A stretch of DNA of 35,203 nt. It comes from Gammaproteobacteria bacterium. GTDB taxonomy: Bacteria; Pseudomonadota; Gammaproteobacteria; SURF-13. Made by a program: the position numbers and the translations under genes. Under the pieces are notes generated by a model. The model searched no databases and was not told the DNA's origin. It worked only from the letters and a program-made list of their open reading frames with translations. Within the stretch, counting starts at the first letter, position 1. Each line of letters opens with the position of its first letter. Positions 8,034 to 16,446 of the stretch are shown here, piece after piece. The stretch is from positions 1 to 35,203 of the forward strand of contig JAURVQ010000113.1 of the NCBI GenBank assembly GCA_030655395.1, given 5' to 3'.

Positions 8034-8185
8034 CAGGTTGTTGAAAAAGCCCATCCCTGGGCTTTTTCAACTCACAAAGCAAAAAGTGCGATTTTTGCTT
8101 TGTTCCATTTTTCAAGCACCTACACCGTGCTTGAAAAATGGCGGCCCGTCCGTGGGCCGCACGCAGGCTGTTTTTCAACAGCCTG
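8034..8185. mobile_element. 152-bp MITE-like element with nested hairpins, flanked by CTAA
   Basis: Imperfect terminal inverted repeats CAGGTTGTTGAAAAA (8034-8048) and TTTTTCAACAGCCTG (8171-8185) differ at one of 15 positions, and CTAA is present directly outside both ends (8030-8033, 8186-8189). Inside are strong hairpins: GTTGAAAAAGCCCA with its complement (about 8039-8071), ACAAAGCAAAAA (about 8074-8102), CCATTTTTCAAGCAC (about 8105-8141), GCGGCCC (8141-8160) and GCAGGCTGTT with AACAGCCTGC (8163-8186). There is no coding capacity. It fills the gap between two convergent genes and could also stop transcription from both sides. The transposase family is unknown. Confidence 0.6.
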
Positions 8186-8193
8186 CTAACGGC

Positions 8194-8754
8194 TCAACGG
8201 GCGGCTGGAAGCGGCCACGTCGTGAGCACGCGGTAACGCGCGCCGTCACTGATGGGCTGTGACTCCGCCAGCACAAAACTGCTCACCGGCCACTCAATGG
8301 GCTCACTCAACGCGGGCAGTGCGGCTGCCGTCTGCACCTTGCGCGCGAAGGTAAGATGCGGCTGATACGGACGCTCATCCCGCTTTATCTTGCAGGGCTG
8401 TAATGCCTGGCCCAGTTTGCTTACCAAATCCAGCAATACGTCAGGACAGTGCGCCGCCCCGAGCCACAAGATGCGCGGGCGTTGCCAGTAACCGAGCTTG
8501 TCCAGCGTCAGGGTGAAGGGCTCGGCCGACACCAGCGCCGGCACCAGCGCTGCGGCCTGTTCGGCGCAGTGTTGAGTGGATGCATCCAGGCTGCCGAGGA
8601 ATATCAGCGTGAGGTGCAGATCGTCGCTGTGTGTGGCACGCGCCTGTGCGGGTACGATTTCGCGCAGCGCCTGCGTCAAGTGCTCGCGCGTGGCGGCATC
8701 CGGCCAGAGCGCGAAAAATAGACGCCGCGTGCGTGCGGGATCCGTCTCATCCAT
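8194..8754 (-). CDS. thpR: RNA 2',3'-cyclic phosphodiesterase (2'-5' RNA ligase family)
   Basis: 186 residues of the 2H phosphoesterase superfamily, with the two catalytic His-x-Thr motifs HLTL at 47-50 and HLTF at 133-136 in symmetrical halves. The family hydrolyses 2',3'-cyclic phosphate RNA ends and can ligate tRNA halves in vitro. The start at 8754 is chosen because it overlaps the pncC stop (ATGGATGA), a sign of translational coupling, and matches family length; the longer open frame to 8817 lies inside pncC. The stop is nine bases from the MITE-like element. Confidence 0.9.
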   Translation of the reverse strand: MDETDPARTRRLFFALWPDAATREHLTQALREIVPAQARATHSDDLHLTLIFLGSLDASTQHCAEQAAALVPALVSAEPFTLTLDKLGYWQRPRILWLGAAHCPDVLLDLVSKLGQALQPCKIKRDERPYQPHLTFARKVQTAAALPALSEPIEWPVSSFVLAESQPISDGARYRVLTTWPLPAAR

Positions 8755-9283
8755 CGTGCAGGAAGTCCAGCACGCCCTGCAAGGCGGCAAACACGGCCTG
8801 GCGCCGCACCGCCTCACGATCGCCGGAGAAATGCTCGGTGCGGCTGCGCGTTTCGCGTCCGCATCCGGCCCAGGCCAGACATACGGTGCCGAGCGGTTTG
8901 GTCTTGGTGGCGCCGCCCGGCCCGGCGATACCGCTCACCGCAAGGCTTATCTGGGCATGACTATGGCGCAGCGCACCCGCGGCCATGCTGCATACGGCAG
9001 GCTCGCTCACCGCGCCGTGCGCACGCAGCGTGGCCGCCGGCACGTCCAGCATCTCGTGTTTGGCGATGTTGGTGTAGGTGATGAATCCGCGCTCAAACCA
9101 CGCCGAGCTCCCGGGCACCGCCGTGATGGCCTGGGCTACCCAGCCGCCGGTGCATGATTCCGCAGTGACGAGCATGATGCTGTGCCGCTTGAGCACTTTG
9201 CCCACACGCGCGGCCAAGGTTGCGAGCGCCGCTGGGCGCAGGCGGTCTGCTACAGGTTTGGGAGAAACATTTGAGGCAGACAT
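8747..9283 (-). CDS. pncC: Nicotinamide-nucleotide amidase (CinA C-terminal domain)
   Basis: 178 residues, a stand-alone CinA-C/PncC protein that deamidates NMN to NaMN in the pyridine-nucleotide salvage cycle. Diagnostic segments are TAESCTGGWVAQAIT (about 40-54, with the catalytic Ser), the GFITYTNIAKHEML segment (about 66-79) and SGIAGPGGATKTKPLGTV (about 116-133). The first 20 residues are a non-conserved extension. In many gammaproteobacteria this gene precedes recA; here thpR follows by a short overlap. The ribosome-binding site is weak (CGGGAA). Confidence 0.9.
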   Translation of the reverse strand: MSASNVSPKPVADRLRPAALATLAARVGKVLKRHSIMLVTAESCTGGWVAQAITAVPGSSAWFERGFITYTNIAKHEMLDVPAATLRAHGAVSEPAVCSMAAGALRHSHAQISLAVSGIAGPGGATKTKPLGTVCLAWAGCGRETRSRTEHFSGDREAVRRQAVFAALQGVLDFLHDG

Positions 9284-9386
9284 TTCCCGAGACTAACGGT
9301 GGTAATCAAGGAAACGCAGCAGGATATTGGGAGTTGACCGCGCAGCGTATCGGCGCAGACATATTAAAGAGGGGGAAATAAAAACA

Positions 9387-9420
9387 ATGATGGTTGGCAG
9401 AAAAACCTGCCAACCATCAT
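9387..9420 (-). terminator. Rho-independent terminator of the lipoprotein gene
   Basis: A perfect 14-base-pair stem ATGATGGTTGGCAG with its complement and a six-base loop is followed on the minus strand by TTGTTTTTATTT. It starts about a dozen bases after the lipoprotein stop and is the clearest intrinsic terminator in the window. Confidence 0.85.
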
Positions 9421-9431
9421 CAGGACCAATG

Positions 9432-9644
9432 TTACGGAGCGGCGCCTTCAGCAGGTGCTGCCGGTGCCGGCTCAGCTGCCGGTGCGGCAGGTGCTGCTGC
9501 TGCCGGTTCAGCGGCCGGTGCTGCCGCAGGTGCCTCAGCAGCGGGTGCCGCCGGTGCTTCGGTGGCCTCTTCAGCCTTGTTGCAAGCGGCAAGACCTAAC
9601 GCAAACAGCGCGGCGCCAAGCAATACGAGAATTTTCTTTGTCAT
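9432..9644 (-). CDS. Small Ala/Pro-rich lipoprotein
   Basis: 70 residues. A signal peptide with lipobox LAAC (Cys21) is followed by NKAEEATE and then a low-complexity tail of Ala, Pro and Glu repeats to the C terminus. It should be lipidated and membrane-anchored; Asn after the Cys does not force inner-membrane retention, so the outer membrane is likely. No enzymatic domain is present; such tails act as flexible spacers or are simply of unknown role. GAGGGG lies seven bases before the ATG. It has its own terminator, so it is probably a single-gene transcript. Confidence 0.8.
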   Translation of the reverse strand: MTKKILVLLGAALFALGLAACNKAEEATEAPAAPAAEAPAAAPAAEPAAAAPAAPAAEPAPAAPAEGAAP

Positions 9645-10039
9645 TTACTTACCCCTCAAAAAAATAATAATCGAACCAGCAAATTAACACGATTCATCTG
9701 TAGTGATCAAGTGCCATCCGGCAATAAAGCGTGGCGGGCGGTGGTTGGCACAATAGACGCAGCAAACTTCGTCTCCGCACTTGGAGCCACCGGAGTTCAG
9801 GTATATGCTGAAAATCATGGCGTCCGAGTCCGCCGTGGCAGGGGTATAGGGCACATACTTGGGCCGCCGGCGGAGAAAGCGGCAAAACTACGGCAAATGG
9901 GGCGGCAGGTTGTTGGCGGTTGCTGCCAAAGTCGCAGGAGGTAGATATAACTTGATGTATCTGCTAGTAATTATAGCAATCAATGGTTGGCATGATTCTA
10001 GCTAGATATATGCCGGACAGGTTACTTTGAGGTTTGAGC
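9645..10039. other. Intergenic region without a convincing gene
   Basis: A 395-bp gap between the divergent lipoprotein and diguanylate cyclase genes. It must hold both promoters. A 63-codon minus-strand frame (9694-9885) lacks a ribosome-binding site and recognisable features. No clear riboswitch or repeat was seen. Confidence 0.5.
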
Positions 10040-10975
10040 ATGGCTACGCCACAAGCGTCTCACTCACATTCGGCGGATGTTAAGCAGGCGCGTTATCCCC
10101 TTCGGGCGCGCGAAGAGCCGGCTATCGTCCAGGCAGATGACGGGCGGCAAGGGCTGGACCGCGCGCTGCAGATCGCCGCACGCCTGCAGACCACGCTTGA
10201 GGTGGACAAGCTGATCGCGATCTTCGCCCAGGAGATCAAGAGCAGCGTTGCGTACCACAGCATGTCCTACCAGCACCCCGAACAGAGCCTGGAGATCACG
10301 CTGGGCGAGGTCGCGCGTCACACCTGCAGCTACCGGCTGGTAGTCAACGCGCAGTTTCTCGGGCAGGTGGTTTTTACCCGCAAGCGCAAATTCACCCACA
10401 ACGAGAGCCAGACCCTGGAGGGCCTGCTGTGCAGCCTGGTTTATCCGCTGCGTAACGCCCTGCTTTACCGCGAGGCGCAGAAGGCGGCGTTCCGCGATCC
10501 GCTCACCGGCATCAACAACCGTAGCACCATGAGCGTCACGCTCAGGCGCGAAGTCGATCTCGCGCGCCGCCACGATATGCCGCTGTCGGTGATCATGCTG
10601 GACATAGACCGCTTCAAGTCGATCAATGACAACTACGGTCACGCTGCGGGCGATAGCGTGATCTGCGCGGTGGCGGAGGCGGTAGGTACATGTATCCGCA
10701 GCAGCGACATGCTGTTCCGCTACGGTGGCGAGGAGTTTGCCATCATTCTGAACAACACCGGCCCCGGTGGCGCGGTGCTGCTGGCCGAGCGCATACGTCA
10801 GGCGGTGGAGAGTGCCGGGTGTGCATACAATGACGCTGTCATCCATTTCACCGCGAGCGTGGGCGTGGCGTTTCTCGACAGCAAGGACGACGACGAACTG
10901 TTGTTTAAAAGGGCCGACGACGCGCTCTATCAGGCCAAGGCCGAGGGCCGCAACTGCGTCCGCCTCGCCGCCTGA
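10040..10975 (+). CDS. Diguanylate cyclase with GAF-like N-terminal domain
   Basis: 311 residues. The N-terminal half (about 40-145) resembles a GAF-type sensor fold ending in a helical linker; the GGDEF domain covers about 150-311. The active-site motif is GGEEF (229-233), expected to be catalytic, and the allosteric I-site RSSD (220-223) sits five residues before it, so product inhibition by c-di-GMP is expected. Asp188 and Asp190 region (MLDIDRFK) supplies metal-binding residues. The ATG at 10040 has GAGG at 10029-10032; a TTG two codons upstream is less likely. No membrane segment is visible, so it is cytoplasmic. Confidence 0.9.
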   Translation: MATPQASHSHSADVKQARYPLRAREEPAIVQADDGRQGLDRALQIAARLQTTLEVDKLIAIFAQEIKSSVAYHSMSYQHPEQSLEITLGEVARHTCSYRLVVNAQFLGQVVFTRKRKFTHNESQTLEGLLCSLVYPLRNALLYREAQKAAFRDPLTGINNRSTMSVTLRREVDLARRHDMPLSVIMLDIDRFKSINDNYGHAAGDSVICAVAEAVGTCIRSSDMLFRYGGEEFAIILNNTGPGGAVLLAERIRQAVESAGCAYNDAVIHFTASVGVAFLDSKDDDELLFKRADDALYQAKAEGRNCVRLAA

Positions 10976-10987
10976 TCCAGGCGGGAT

Positions 10988-11042
10988 TTACTCAGGAGTC
11001 ACAAAGTAAGGTGCGCTGCTTTGTAGTGTGACTCCTGAGTAA
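10988..11042. repeat. Perfect 16-bp inverted repeat
   Basis: TTACTCAGGAGTCACA (10988-11003) and TGTGACTCCTGAGTAA (11027-11042) are exact complements with a 23-base spacer. It begins 12 bases after the diguanylate cyclase stop. No T tract follows, so it may be a processing hairpin, a protein-binding palindrome or a small mobile repeat rather than a simple terminator. Confidence 0.7.
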
Positions 11043-11059
11043 CAACCCTGTTAACTCTA

Positions 11060-11185
11060 CCCCCACCCTGTCCCCTTTTGCGCTGCGCTGTCCATGCTCT
11101 GCGCAAAAGTCCAGCCACGCCGTCCTGGCTTGGCGTTCGGCCGTCTTTACGGCCTCACCCCTAAACAGGGGGCGGGGACGTAGCG
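11060..11185. repeat. Palindrome-rich intergenic segment
   Basis: Between the diguanylate cyclase and cfa stops lie further inverted repeats: CTTTTGCGC with GCGCAAAAG (about 11075-11108) and GGCCGT-CTTT-ACGGCC (11139-11154), plus a C-rich stretch at about 11057-11074 facing a G-rich stretch at about 11166-11177. It has no coding capacity and looks like a decayed repeat element or terminator cluster. Confidence 0.4.
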
Positions 11186-11224
11186 GAAAGTGTAGCCTTA
11201 CCTGCTGACTTAGTGAGTACTCTC

Positions 11225-12463
11225 TCAGTCTGCTTGCCAGGCGCGCGCCGTTTCGGGTGCGGGCACGCCTGTTTTGTCGCCTTCGCGGTAGAGGTAGGCG
11301 CGCGTGATCGGTGCAGCGTCCAGGCGGTGCGTGAGCTGTACCTGAAACACCACCAGATCACGCCAGCGGAACGCCGCCTCGCATGAAGCGAGATAAAACT
11401 CCCACATGCGGCAAAAACGCTCACCCATGCGCCGCTCGACCTCGGCTCGATGCGCGCGGAAACGCTGGTGCCATACGGCCAGCGTCTTGGCGTAGTGCAG
11501 TCGCAATACCTCGATATCGCAACTCACCAGCCCGGAGTTCTCAATCGCACGGCTCACCTCCGACAGCGCCGGGTTGTAGCCGCCGGGGAAGATGTATTTT
11601 TCGATCCAGGGATTGGTCGCACCCGGCGGGCCGGAGCGCCCGATGGTATGCAGCAGCGCGATGCCGTCGTGCGCGAGCAGGCGCCGCACCTGATCGAAAT
11701 AGTCGCGGTAATGGCGCACGCCCACGTGTTCGAACATGCCCACGCTCGCAATGCGGTCGTAATTGCCGTGATGCTCGCGGTAATCCTGCAGCCGGAATTC
11801 CACCTGCCCCTCCAGACCGCGCTCACGCGCGCGTGACTCCGCCACACGCAACTGCTCACGCGAGAGCGTGAGCCCCGTCACCTTCACGCCCGCGTGCTCG
11901 GCGAGGTAAAGCGCAAGCCCGCCCCAGCCGCAGCCGATATCGAGCACGCGCTGGCCGGGCTGCAGGCGCAGCTTGTTCATGACGTGGCGGCACTTGGCGC
12001 GCTGCGCCTCCTCGAGTGAAATGTTCGGCTCATAAAAATAGCCGCAGGAATACTGCATGTCCTCGTCCAGAAAGCGGCGGAACAGCCACTCATCCAGGTC
12101 GTAGTGATGCGCAACATTGCGGTAGCTGTGCGCGATGCGATTGCCGCGCGCGATGAGTTTTTGCAGAAGATAAGCGAAGCGGTTGCGCTGTTCTGGCCGC
12201 TGCTCCGGAAAGTTCAGCATCGACACCTCGAACAGAGCAAGCAGGTTGCCGTCCACCGCATCCCACGTGCCGTCCATGTAGGTTTCGCCCAGCATCATCT
12301 CGGGGTCGCGCAGGATGCGCCCGAGCACGCCGTCATCGTGCAGCACAATGCCCGCACGCGGGCCGTCAGCGCCGAAGCTGTGCGTCTGGCCATCGGCAAG
12401 GGTGACGTCCAAGCGCCCGTGCCGGATATTTTTTTGCAACTGACGGAGATAAATATCGTTCAT
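11225..12463 (-). CDS. cfa: Cyclopropane-fatty-acyl-phospholipid synthase
   Basis: 412 residues, slightly longer than E. coli Cfa (382). It transfers a methylene group from S-adenosylmethionine to unsaturated acyl chains in membrane phospholipids. A substrate-binding N-terminal domain is followed by the family marker QYSCGYF (137-143, catalytic Cys140), the SAM-binding VLDIGCGWGG (173-182), the SVGMFEHVG segment with the active-site Glu and His, and a C-terminal region ending in SCEAAFRWRDLVVFQVQLTH. The enzyme acts at the inner membrane. It is often stress- or stationary-phase-induced in the family; no promoter was assigned here. Confidence 0.95.
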   Translation of the reverse strand: MNDIYLRQLQKNIRHGRLDVTLADGQTHSFGADGPRAGIVLHDDGVLGRILRDPEMMLGETYMDGTWDAVDGNLLALFEVSMLNFPEQRPEQRNRFAYLLQKLIARGNRIAHSYRNVAHHYDLDEWLFRRFLDEDMQYSCGYFYEPNISLEEAQRAKCRHVMNKLRLQPGQRVLDIGCGWGGLALYLAEHAGVKVTGLTLSREQLRVAESRARERGLEGQVEFRLQDYREHHGNYDRIASVGMFEHVGVRHYRDYFDQVRRLLAHDGIALLHTIGRSGPPGATNPWIEKYIFPGGYNPALSEVSRAIENSGLVSCDIEVLRLHYAKTLAVWHQRFRAHRAEVERRMGERFCRMWEFYLASCEAAFRWRDLVVFQVQLTHRLDAAPITRAYLYREGDKTGVPAPETARAWQAD

Positions 12464-12528
12464 GGCACCCCCCGTCCTCTTGAGTCATGACTTTACCAGC
12501 ACACGCACGGCGTGGGCAATGGGCGCGC

Positions 12529-12804
12529 CTATTTACTCTCCGGCGGCACATAACCGGAGGGCGTTGCCGAGCCTTCGCCGAAAAAGAATTTTTCCATTTC
12601 ATGCGCGAGGAATTCGCGTGCCTTGGGGTCGATCATGCTCAGCCGGTTTTCGTTGATGAGCATGGTCTGATGAGCGATCCACATTTTCCACCCCTCGGCG
12701 GAGACGGTTTCAAAAATCCGTTTGCCGAGCGCGCCCGGATACGGCGGGAGCTTGAGGGCTTCGGCCTCGCGGCCCAGTTTTACGCAGTTCACCATTCGCG
12801 TCAT
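12529..12804 (-). CDS. yggX: Iron-trafficking / oxidative-damage protection protein
   Basis: 91 residues, the normal YggX length. The start [17 protein letters not shown] contains the conserved redox-active Cys7, and the middle has the family segment [19 protein letters not shown]. YggX helps protect Fe-S clusters and manages labile iron; in E. coli it is adjacent to mutY, as here. AAGGAAAA lies six bases before the ATG at 12804. The mutY reading frame runs 95 bp into this gene, so the two overlap in different frames, which is unusual. Confidence 0.95.
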   Translation of the reverse strand: MTRMVNCVKLGREAEALKLPPYPGALGKRIFETVSAEGWKMWIAHQTMLINENRLSMIDPKAREFLAHEMEKFFFGEGSATPSGYVPPESK

Positions 12805-13897
12805 GAATTTTCCTTGCAGGGTGTTTTGCCAATTCGAGCAATAAACGTTTAACCGGTGCGGCGAGACCGCGCGCATCGGGCTGAGTAATGTTATACCAGA
12901 CGGCAGGGCATGTTTCCATGACCGCAGGCCGCCGACCCGTCACCTCCGCGACCACAGGCAGGATGTCGAGATGAAAATGGCTGAAGGTGTGGCGCAACGG
13001 ATCATGGCGCTCGACCTGCGCGACGATAAAGCCGAGCTCACTTTCACACCAGCGTTGAATTTTCCGTTCGGTGCGATGAGTGCATTCCGGAAAACTCCAC
13101 AGCCTGCCCCATATACCTGCGGGCGGGCGTTGCATGAGCCGCACCGCGCCTGCCCTGTTGCGCAGCAGCACAAACGTGATTTTGCGCACCGGTTTTGCCG
13201 CGCGCGGCTGGGGCGCGGGAAAATTCATCACGCGCCCCGCAGCGTGCGCCGCGCAGTCGCCCGTTAGTGGACAGCGTGAACACGCAGGCTGAGTGCGCGT
13301 GCACAGGGTGGCGCCCAAATCCATGAACGCCTGCGTATAGTCGCGCAGGCGTGTTGCAGGCAGATGCGTTTCGGCCAGCGCCCACAATTTTTTTTCCATC
13401 AAGGGCGCGCCCGGCCAGCCCTCGATGGCGTGAAAACGCGCCAGCACACGCTTCACGTTGCCGTCGAGTATGGCGTGGCGTTCGCCGTGCGCAAGCGCGA
13501 GCAGCGCGCCCGCCGTCGAGCGCCCGATGCCGGGCAACTGCATGAGCAGGTTGATGTCACGCGGCAACTCGCTGTGGTAATGCTCGCACACGATGCGCGC
13601 GGCGCGGTGCAGGTTGCGCGCGCGCGCGTAGTAGCCCAAACCCGTCCACAGGTGCAGCACCTCATCCAGCGTGGCGCACGCAAGCGCGTCCACGTCCGGG
13701 AAGCGCTCGATGAAGCGCAGGTAATAAGGGATGACGGTCGCCACCTGCGTCTGTTGCAGCATGATCTCGGACACCCAGACGCGATAGGGCGTGGGGTTCG
13801 TCTGCCAGGGCAGGTCTTTGCGGCCAAAGCGGTCGAACCACGCCAGCAGCCGTGCATGCAGCGCGGGCGGCGAGGAAGAGGAGCGTGCGCGCGTCAT
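12710..13897 (-). CDS. mutY: Adenine DNA glycosylase
   Basis: 395 residues. MutY excises adenine mispaired with 8-oxoguanine. The helix-hairpin-helix domain has the catalytic Glu44 (VSEIMLQQT), [11 protein letters not shown] (121-131) and Asp145 (ILDGNVKRV). The [4Fe-4S] loop is complete: Cys199-x6-Cys206-x2-Cys209-x5-Cys215. A NUDIX-like C-terminal domain that reads 8-oxoG follows (FPAPQPR to KRLLLEL). The start forms an ATGA overlap with the asmA stop. The last ~31 residues are encoded inside yggX and are not expected in the family, suggesting loss of the original stop codon. Confidence 0.95.
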   Translation of the reverse strand: MTRARSSSSPPALHARLLAWFDRFGRKDLPWQTNPTPYRVWVSEIMLQQTQVATVIPYYLRFIERFPDVDALACATLDEVLHLWTGLGYYARARNLHRAARIVCEHYHSELPRDINLLMQLPGIGRSTAGALLALAHGERHAILDGNVKRVLARFHAIEGWPGAPLMEKKLWALAETHLPATRLRDYTQAFMDLGATLCTRTQPACSRCPLTGDCAAHAAGRVMNFPAPQPRAAKPVRKITFVLLRNRAGAVRLMQRPPAGIWGRLWSFPECTHRTERKIQRWCESELGFIVAQVERHDPLRHTFSHFHLDILPVVAEVTGRRPAVMETCPAVWYNITQPDARGLAAPVKRLLLELAKHPARKIHDANGELRKTGPRGRSPQAPAVSGRARQTDF

Positions 13898-15981
13898 CGG
13901 CGGAGCAGGTCTTTAAGTTTCTCTTGCAGCCGCTCGCGCAGCTCTTGTTTCTTTTCCTCCAGCTTTTGCTGCACCTTGGCCTTGGCGGTGTCGCTGATCA
14001 TGGCGTTGACGTCAGGGCGGTAGGAAAGATCGGAAAACGGCCCCCTCACGCGTACGGGAATGGTGAGCCCTTTGAGTTCGGTCAGCGCCTTGCCGCCCTG
14101 TCCTTCGAGCGTGCCTACCACCGCGACACTTATCAGATAATCCATCTGTTCCCGCACGAGATCGGCCTGCCCCTTGCCGGTGACGCGCAGTAACGACGAT
14201 TTCGCCGCGAGATCGTCGTTGCGTGCGACGCCGTTGACGAGCGTGAGCGTGCCGCCCAGTTCGCTGAAGTCGGTCTGGGTGGGCGCACTGTCCGGCGCAG
14301 CCGCGCCGCCCTTCAGCTTGGCCTGTGCCTCGCGCAGCAGTTGCGCAATGTTGACGCCCTTCACGGCGCCGTCGGTGAAGGAAAACGCGGCGTTGCCCGA
14401 GAGCGTGCGCTTCAGCGCCTCCGGCGTTGCGCCACGGGCGGTGAGTTTGGCGCTGAGCGTGGCGCGGCCTTCGAGGCGATCCTTGCCATATAAATCTTTG
14501 AGCAGCGGTCCGATCTGTACGCCGGACAGCGATTCGTCCAGCGCAAGCTGCGGGACTTTACCGCGCACATCGAGACGCGCGCCGCCGCTGTATTTGCCTT
14601 GATAGAGATTCGCGCTCAGCGGTTTCAACGCGATGTCGCCACTGTGTGCAACAAGCACGACCAGCGCATCGGCCAAGCGCAGATTTTTCACCTTGAGCGC
14701 GGTGATGCGCAGCGTCGCGTCGAGATTCAGCTTGCGCAGAAACTCGACCGGCAGCGCGCTTGCCGCTGCCGCTGTGGCACTCGCCGGTGTGGCGGCGGAT
14801 TTTTTACCTTGCTGCGCCGGTGACAGCGCCGGCGGCAGATAGCGGTCGAGATCGAGCCTGTCCAGCGCAAGCGCCAACACCGGCTGCGGGTTGGAAAGAT
14901 TGCTGACGCTGAGGCTGCCCGTTGCCGTGGTGTCATCCAGGCGCAGGCGCAGGTTGCTCAAGCGCAGTTGCTGCGCGCTCGCGGCCACCTGCGTCTCGAG
15001 GGCGGCCCTGGTGAGCGCGGCGGGGTCGGCGGTTGCGGGCGGCTTGATGCCGAACAGCGGCATCACCGCGCGCGGGTTGAGTTCCGTCACCTTGAGGTTG
15101 CCGCTGAAGGCAGGCGCGTCGAAAATCTGGCTTCCCTTGAAGCCGCCGCTGGCCGTTACGCCAAGGCCGCTCAGCTTCACGTCGCTGAGCGTGAGCGTCT
15201 GCTGTGGCCACGCCACGTTGAGCCGCGCGGACAGGTTGAGCGCCGATTTTTCGCCAGTATTTTCGCCATGCACCACGGTTTTGAGCAGCACGCCCTGAAG
15301 CTGATAGTGCTGCTGCGCTATGTCGAGTTTCCCCTTGCCCTTGGCGGAAAACTGCGCATTCAGCGCGGGCTGTTTGCTTTCGAGCGCAAACTCGAGCGCG
15401 ATATCAAACGGCGTATTGTCGGCGAGCGCGCCGGTGCGCAGATTTATGTTGTCGAGCGCATAATGCGCGCCTTTCGTTTTATCATCCCAGACCATGGTGG
15501 CATTGCTGATATCCACGCCGCCGATAGCAAGCGCCGCGAGATTGGCGAGCGGATTCTTGACCTCCGTCTTTTCATTTCTGGAAATGAGATCGGCCCAATT
15601 CGTCTTGCCGGATTTGTCCTTGGAAAGATTGAGCACCAGCCCGCGCAGCGACACCGTGTCCAGCCGCACCTCTTTGCGCAGCAGCGGCAGCAGCTTCACG
15701 CGCACCTCGGCAGCCTCGGCGCTGACAAAAGGTTGTTTGCCGAAGCCCGGCGCGTTGCCGAGCGCGAGCGCGCCGGTCTTCACGCCGAGCCACGGAAATA
15801 CGGACAGCGTGATGTTGCCCTGCAGGGTGAGTTCACGCCCGGTCTTTTCCTTCACCAGTTGCGCGATCTGCGGCTTGAAATCGTTCGGGTTGAAAAACAA
15901 CGGCAGCGCGATGGAAGCGGCGACGATCACCAGCAGCACAATACCGGCGAGCCAGGCGAGAATTTTCAGCCCTTTGAGCAT
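13894..15981 (-). CDS. AsmA-family envelope protein
   Basis: 695 residues. A single N-terminal membrane anchor (about 5-29, ILAWLAGIVLLVIVAASIALPLFF) is followed by NPNDFKPQIAQLVKEKTGREL, the AsmA N-terminal signature, a long beta-rich periplasmic region, and an AsmA_2 C-terminal domain (about 470-680, including the GNAAFSFTDGAVKGVN segment). AsmA-like proteins belong to the repeating-beta-groove family implicated in phospholipid transport between membranes. The start at 15981 is chosen over one 17 codons upstream because it begins MLKGLKI directly before the anchor and has AGGG nearby. The stop overlaps the mutY start. Confidence 0.9.
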   Translation of the reverse strand: MLKGLKILAWLAGIVLLVIVAASIALPLFFNPNDFKPQIAQLVKEKTGRELTLQGNITLSVFPWLGVKTGALALGNAPGFGKQPFVSAEAAEVRVKLLPLLRKEVRLDTVSLRGLVLNLSKDKSGKTNWADLISRNEKTEVKNPLANLAALAIGGVDISNATMVWDDKTKGAHYALDNINLRTGALADNTPFDIALEFALESKQPALNAQFSAKGKGKLDIAQQHYQLQGVLLKTVVHGENTGEKSALNLSARLNVAWPQQTLTLSDVKLSGLGVTASGGFKGSQIFDAPAFSGNLKVTELNPRAVMPLFGIKPPATADPAALTRAALETQVAASAQQLRLSNLRLRLDDTTATGSLSVSNLSNPQPVLALALDRLDLDRYLPPALSPAQQGKKSAATPASATAAAASALPVEFLRKLNLDATLRITALKVKNLRLADALVVLVAHSGDIALKPLSANLYQGKYSGGARLDVRGKVPQLALDESLSGVQIGPLLKDLYGKDRLEGRATLSAKLTARGATPEALKRTLSGNAAFSFTDGAVKGVNIAQLLREAQAKLKGGAAAPDSAPTQTDFSELGGTLTLVNGVARNDDLAAKSSLLRVTGKGQADLVREQMDYLISVAVVGTLEGQGGKALTELKGLTIPVRVRGPFSDLSYRPDVNAMISDTAKAKVQQKLEEKKQELRERLQEKLKDLLRR

Positions 15982-16047
15982 GCGGAAACCCTGATGGTGG
16001 CGTGTTGAATTACTGGGCAGAAACAGGCCCATGATACACTAAGCCGC

Positions 16048-16446
16048 ATGCCACAAATCGACTGGCAACCTATCGTAATCAAAGACAATGAGGGCGGTAC
16101 GCAACCCGGCACTCTGCATGTCACCGTGTACAGTCCGCGCGAGCGAATAGTGCGCGCGGCGAAGGCGTGGGCCGTGTGCTGGGTGCTGGCGCTGCTCGCG
16201 CTGCCCATCATCGGCCTGCACTGGATTCTGGTGCCCGCCCTCACCTTTGCGGGCGTGTTGCTGGGCTACCAGCGTTACCGCACCGCTTCCTCCAGCAACA
16301 AGGTGGAAGGCCGGTGCCCCGTGTGCCATGGCACTATCGAGATCACACTGGAGTCGGCAGAACACCCGCCGCTGTGGAAATATTGCCCAGCGTGCAACGC
16401 GCCGTTTTCCATCGAAACTTCCACCCAAGAAATGGCGGCAATCTAA
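16048..16446 (+). CDS. Two-TM membrane protein with C-terminal zinc ribbon
   Basis: 132 residues of unknown function. A soluble N-terminal segment (1-38) precedes two membrane helices (about 41-57 and 59-75). The C-terminal part has a zinc-ribbon pattern: Cys90-x2-Cys93 (CPVCHG) and Cys113-x2-Cys116 (CPACNA). Zinc ribbons of this kind bind nucleic acid or protein, but no partner can be named. The stop overlaps the start of the next small gene by one base (TAATG), showing coupling. It is divergent from asmA, with 66 bp between start codons. Confidence 0.65.
   Translation: MPQIDWQPIVIKDNEGGTQPGTLHVTVYSPRERIVRAAKAWAVCWVLALLALPIIGLHWILVPALTFAGVLLGYQRYRTASSSNKVEGRCPVCHGTIEITLESAEHPPLWKYCPACNAPFSIETSTQEMAAI

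Noticed and set aside
9694-9885. 63-codon minus-strand frame in the lipoprotein-cyclase gap
   Set aside because: No ribosome-binding site, no hydrophobic or domain pattern, and Arg/Pro-rich composition typical of chance frames.
9645-10039. Possible riboswitch upstream of the diguanylate cyclase
   Set aside because: The GCGGCAAAACTACGG stretch superficially recalls c-di-GMP riboswitches, but the conserved tetraloop-receptor and GGGACGCAAAGCC-like core are absent.
14968-16008. 346-codon open frame antisense to asmA
   Set aside because: Shadow frame caused by high GC; the asmA frame has clear family features.
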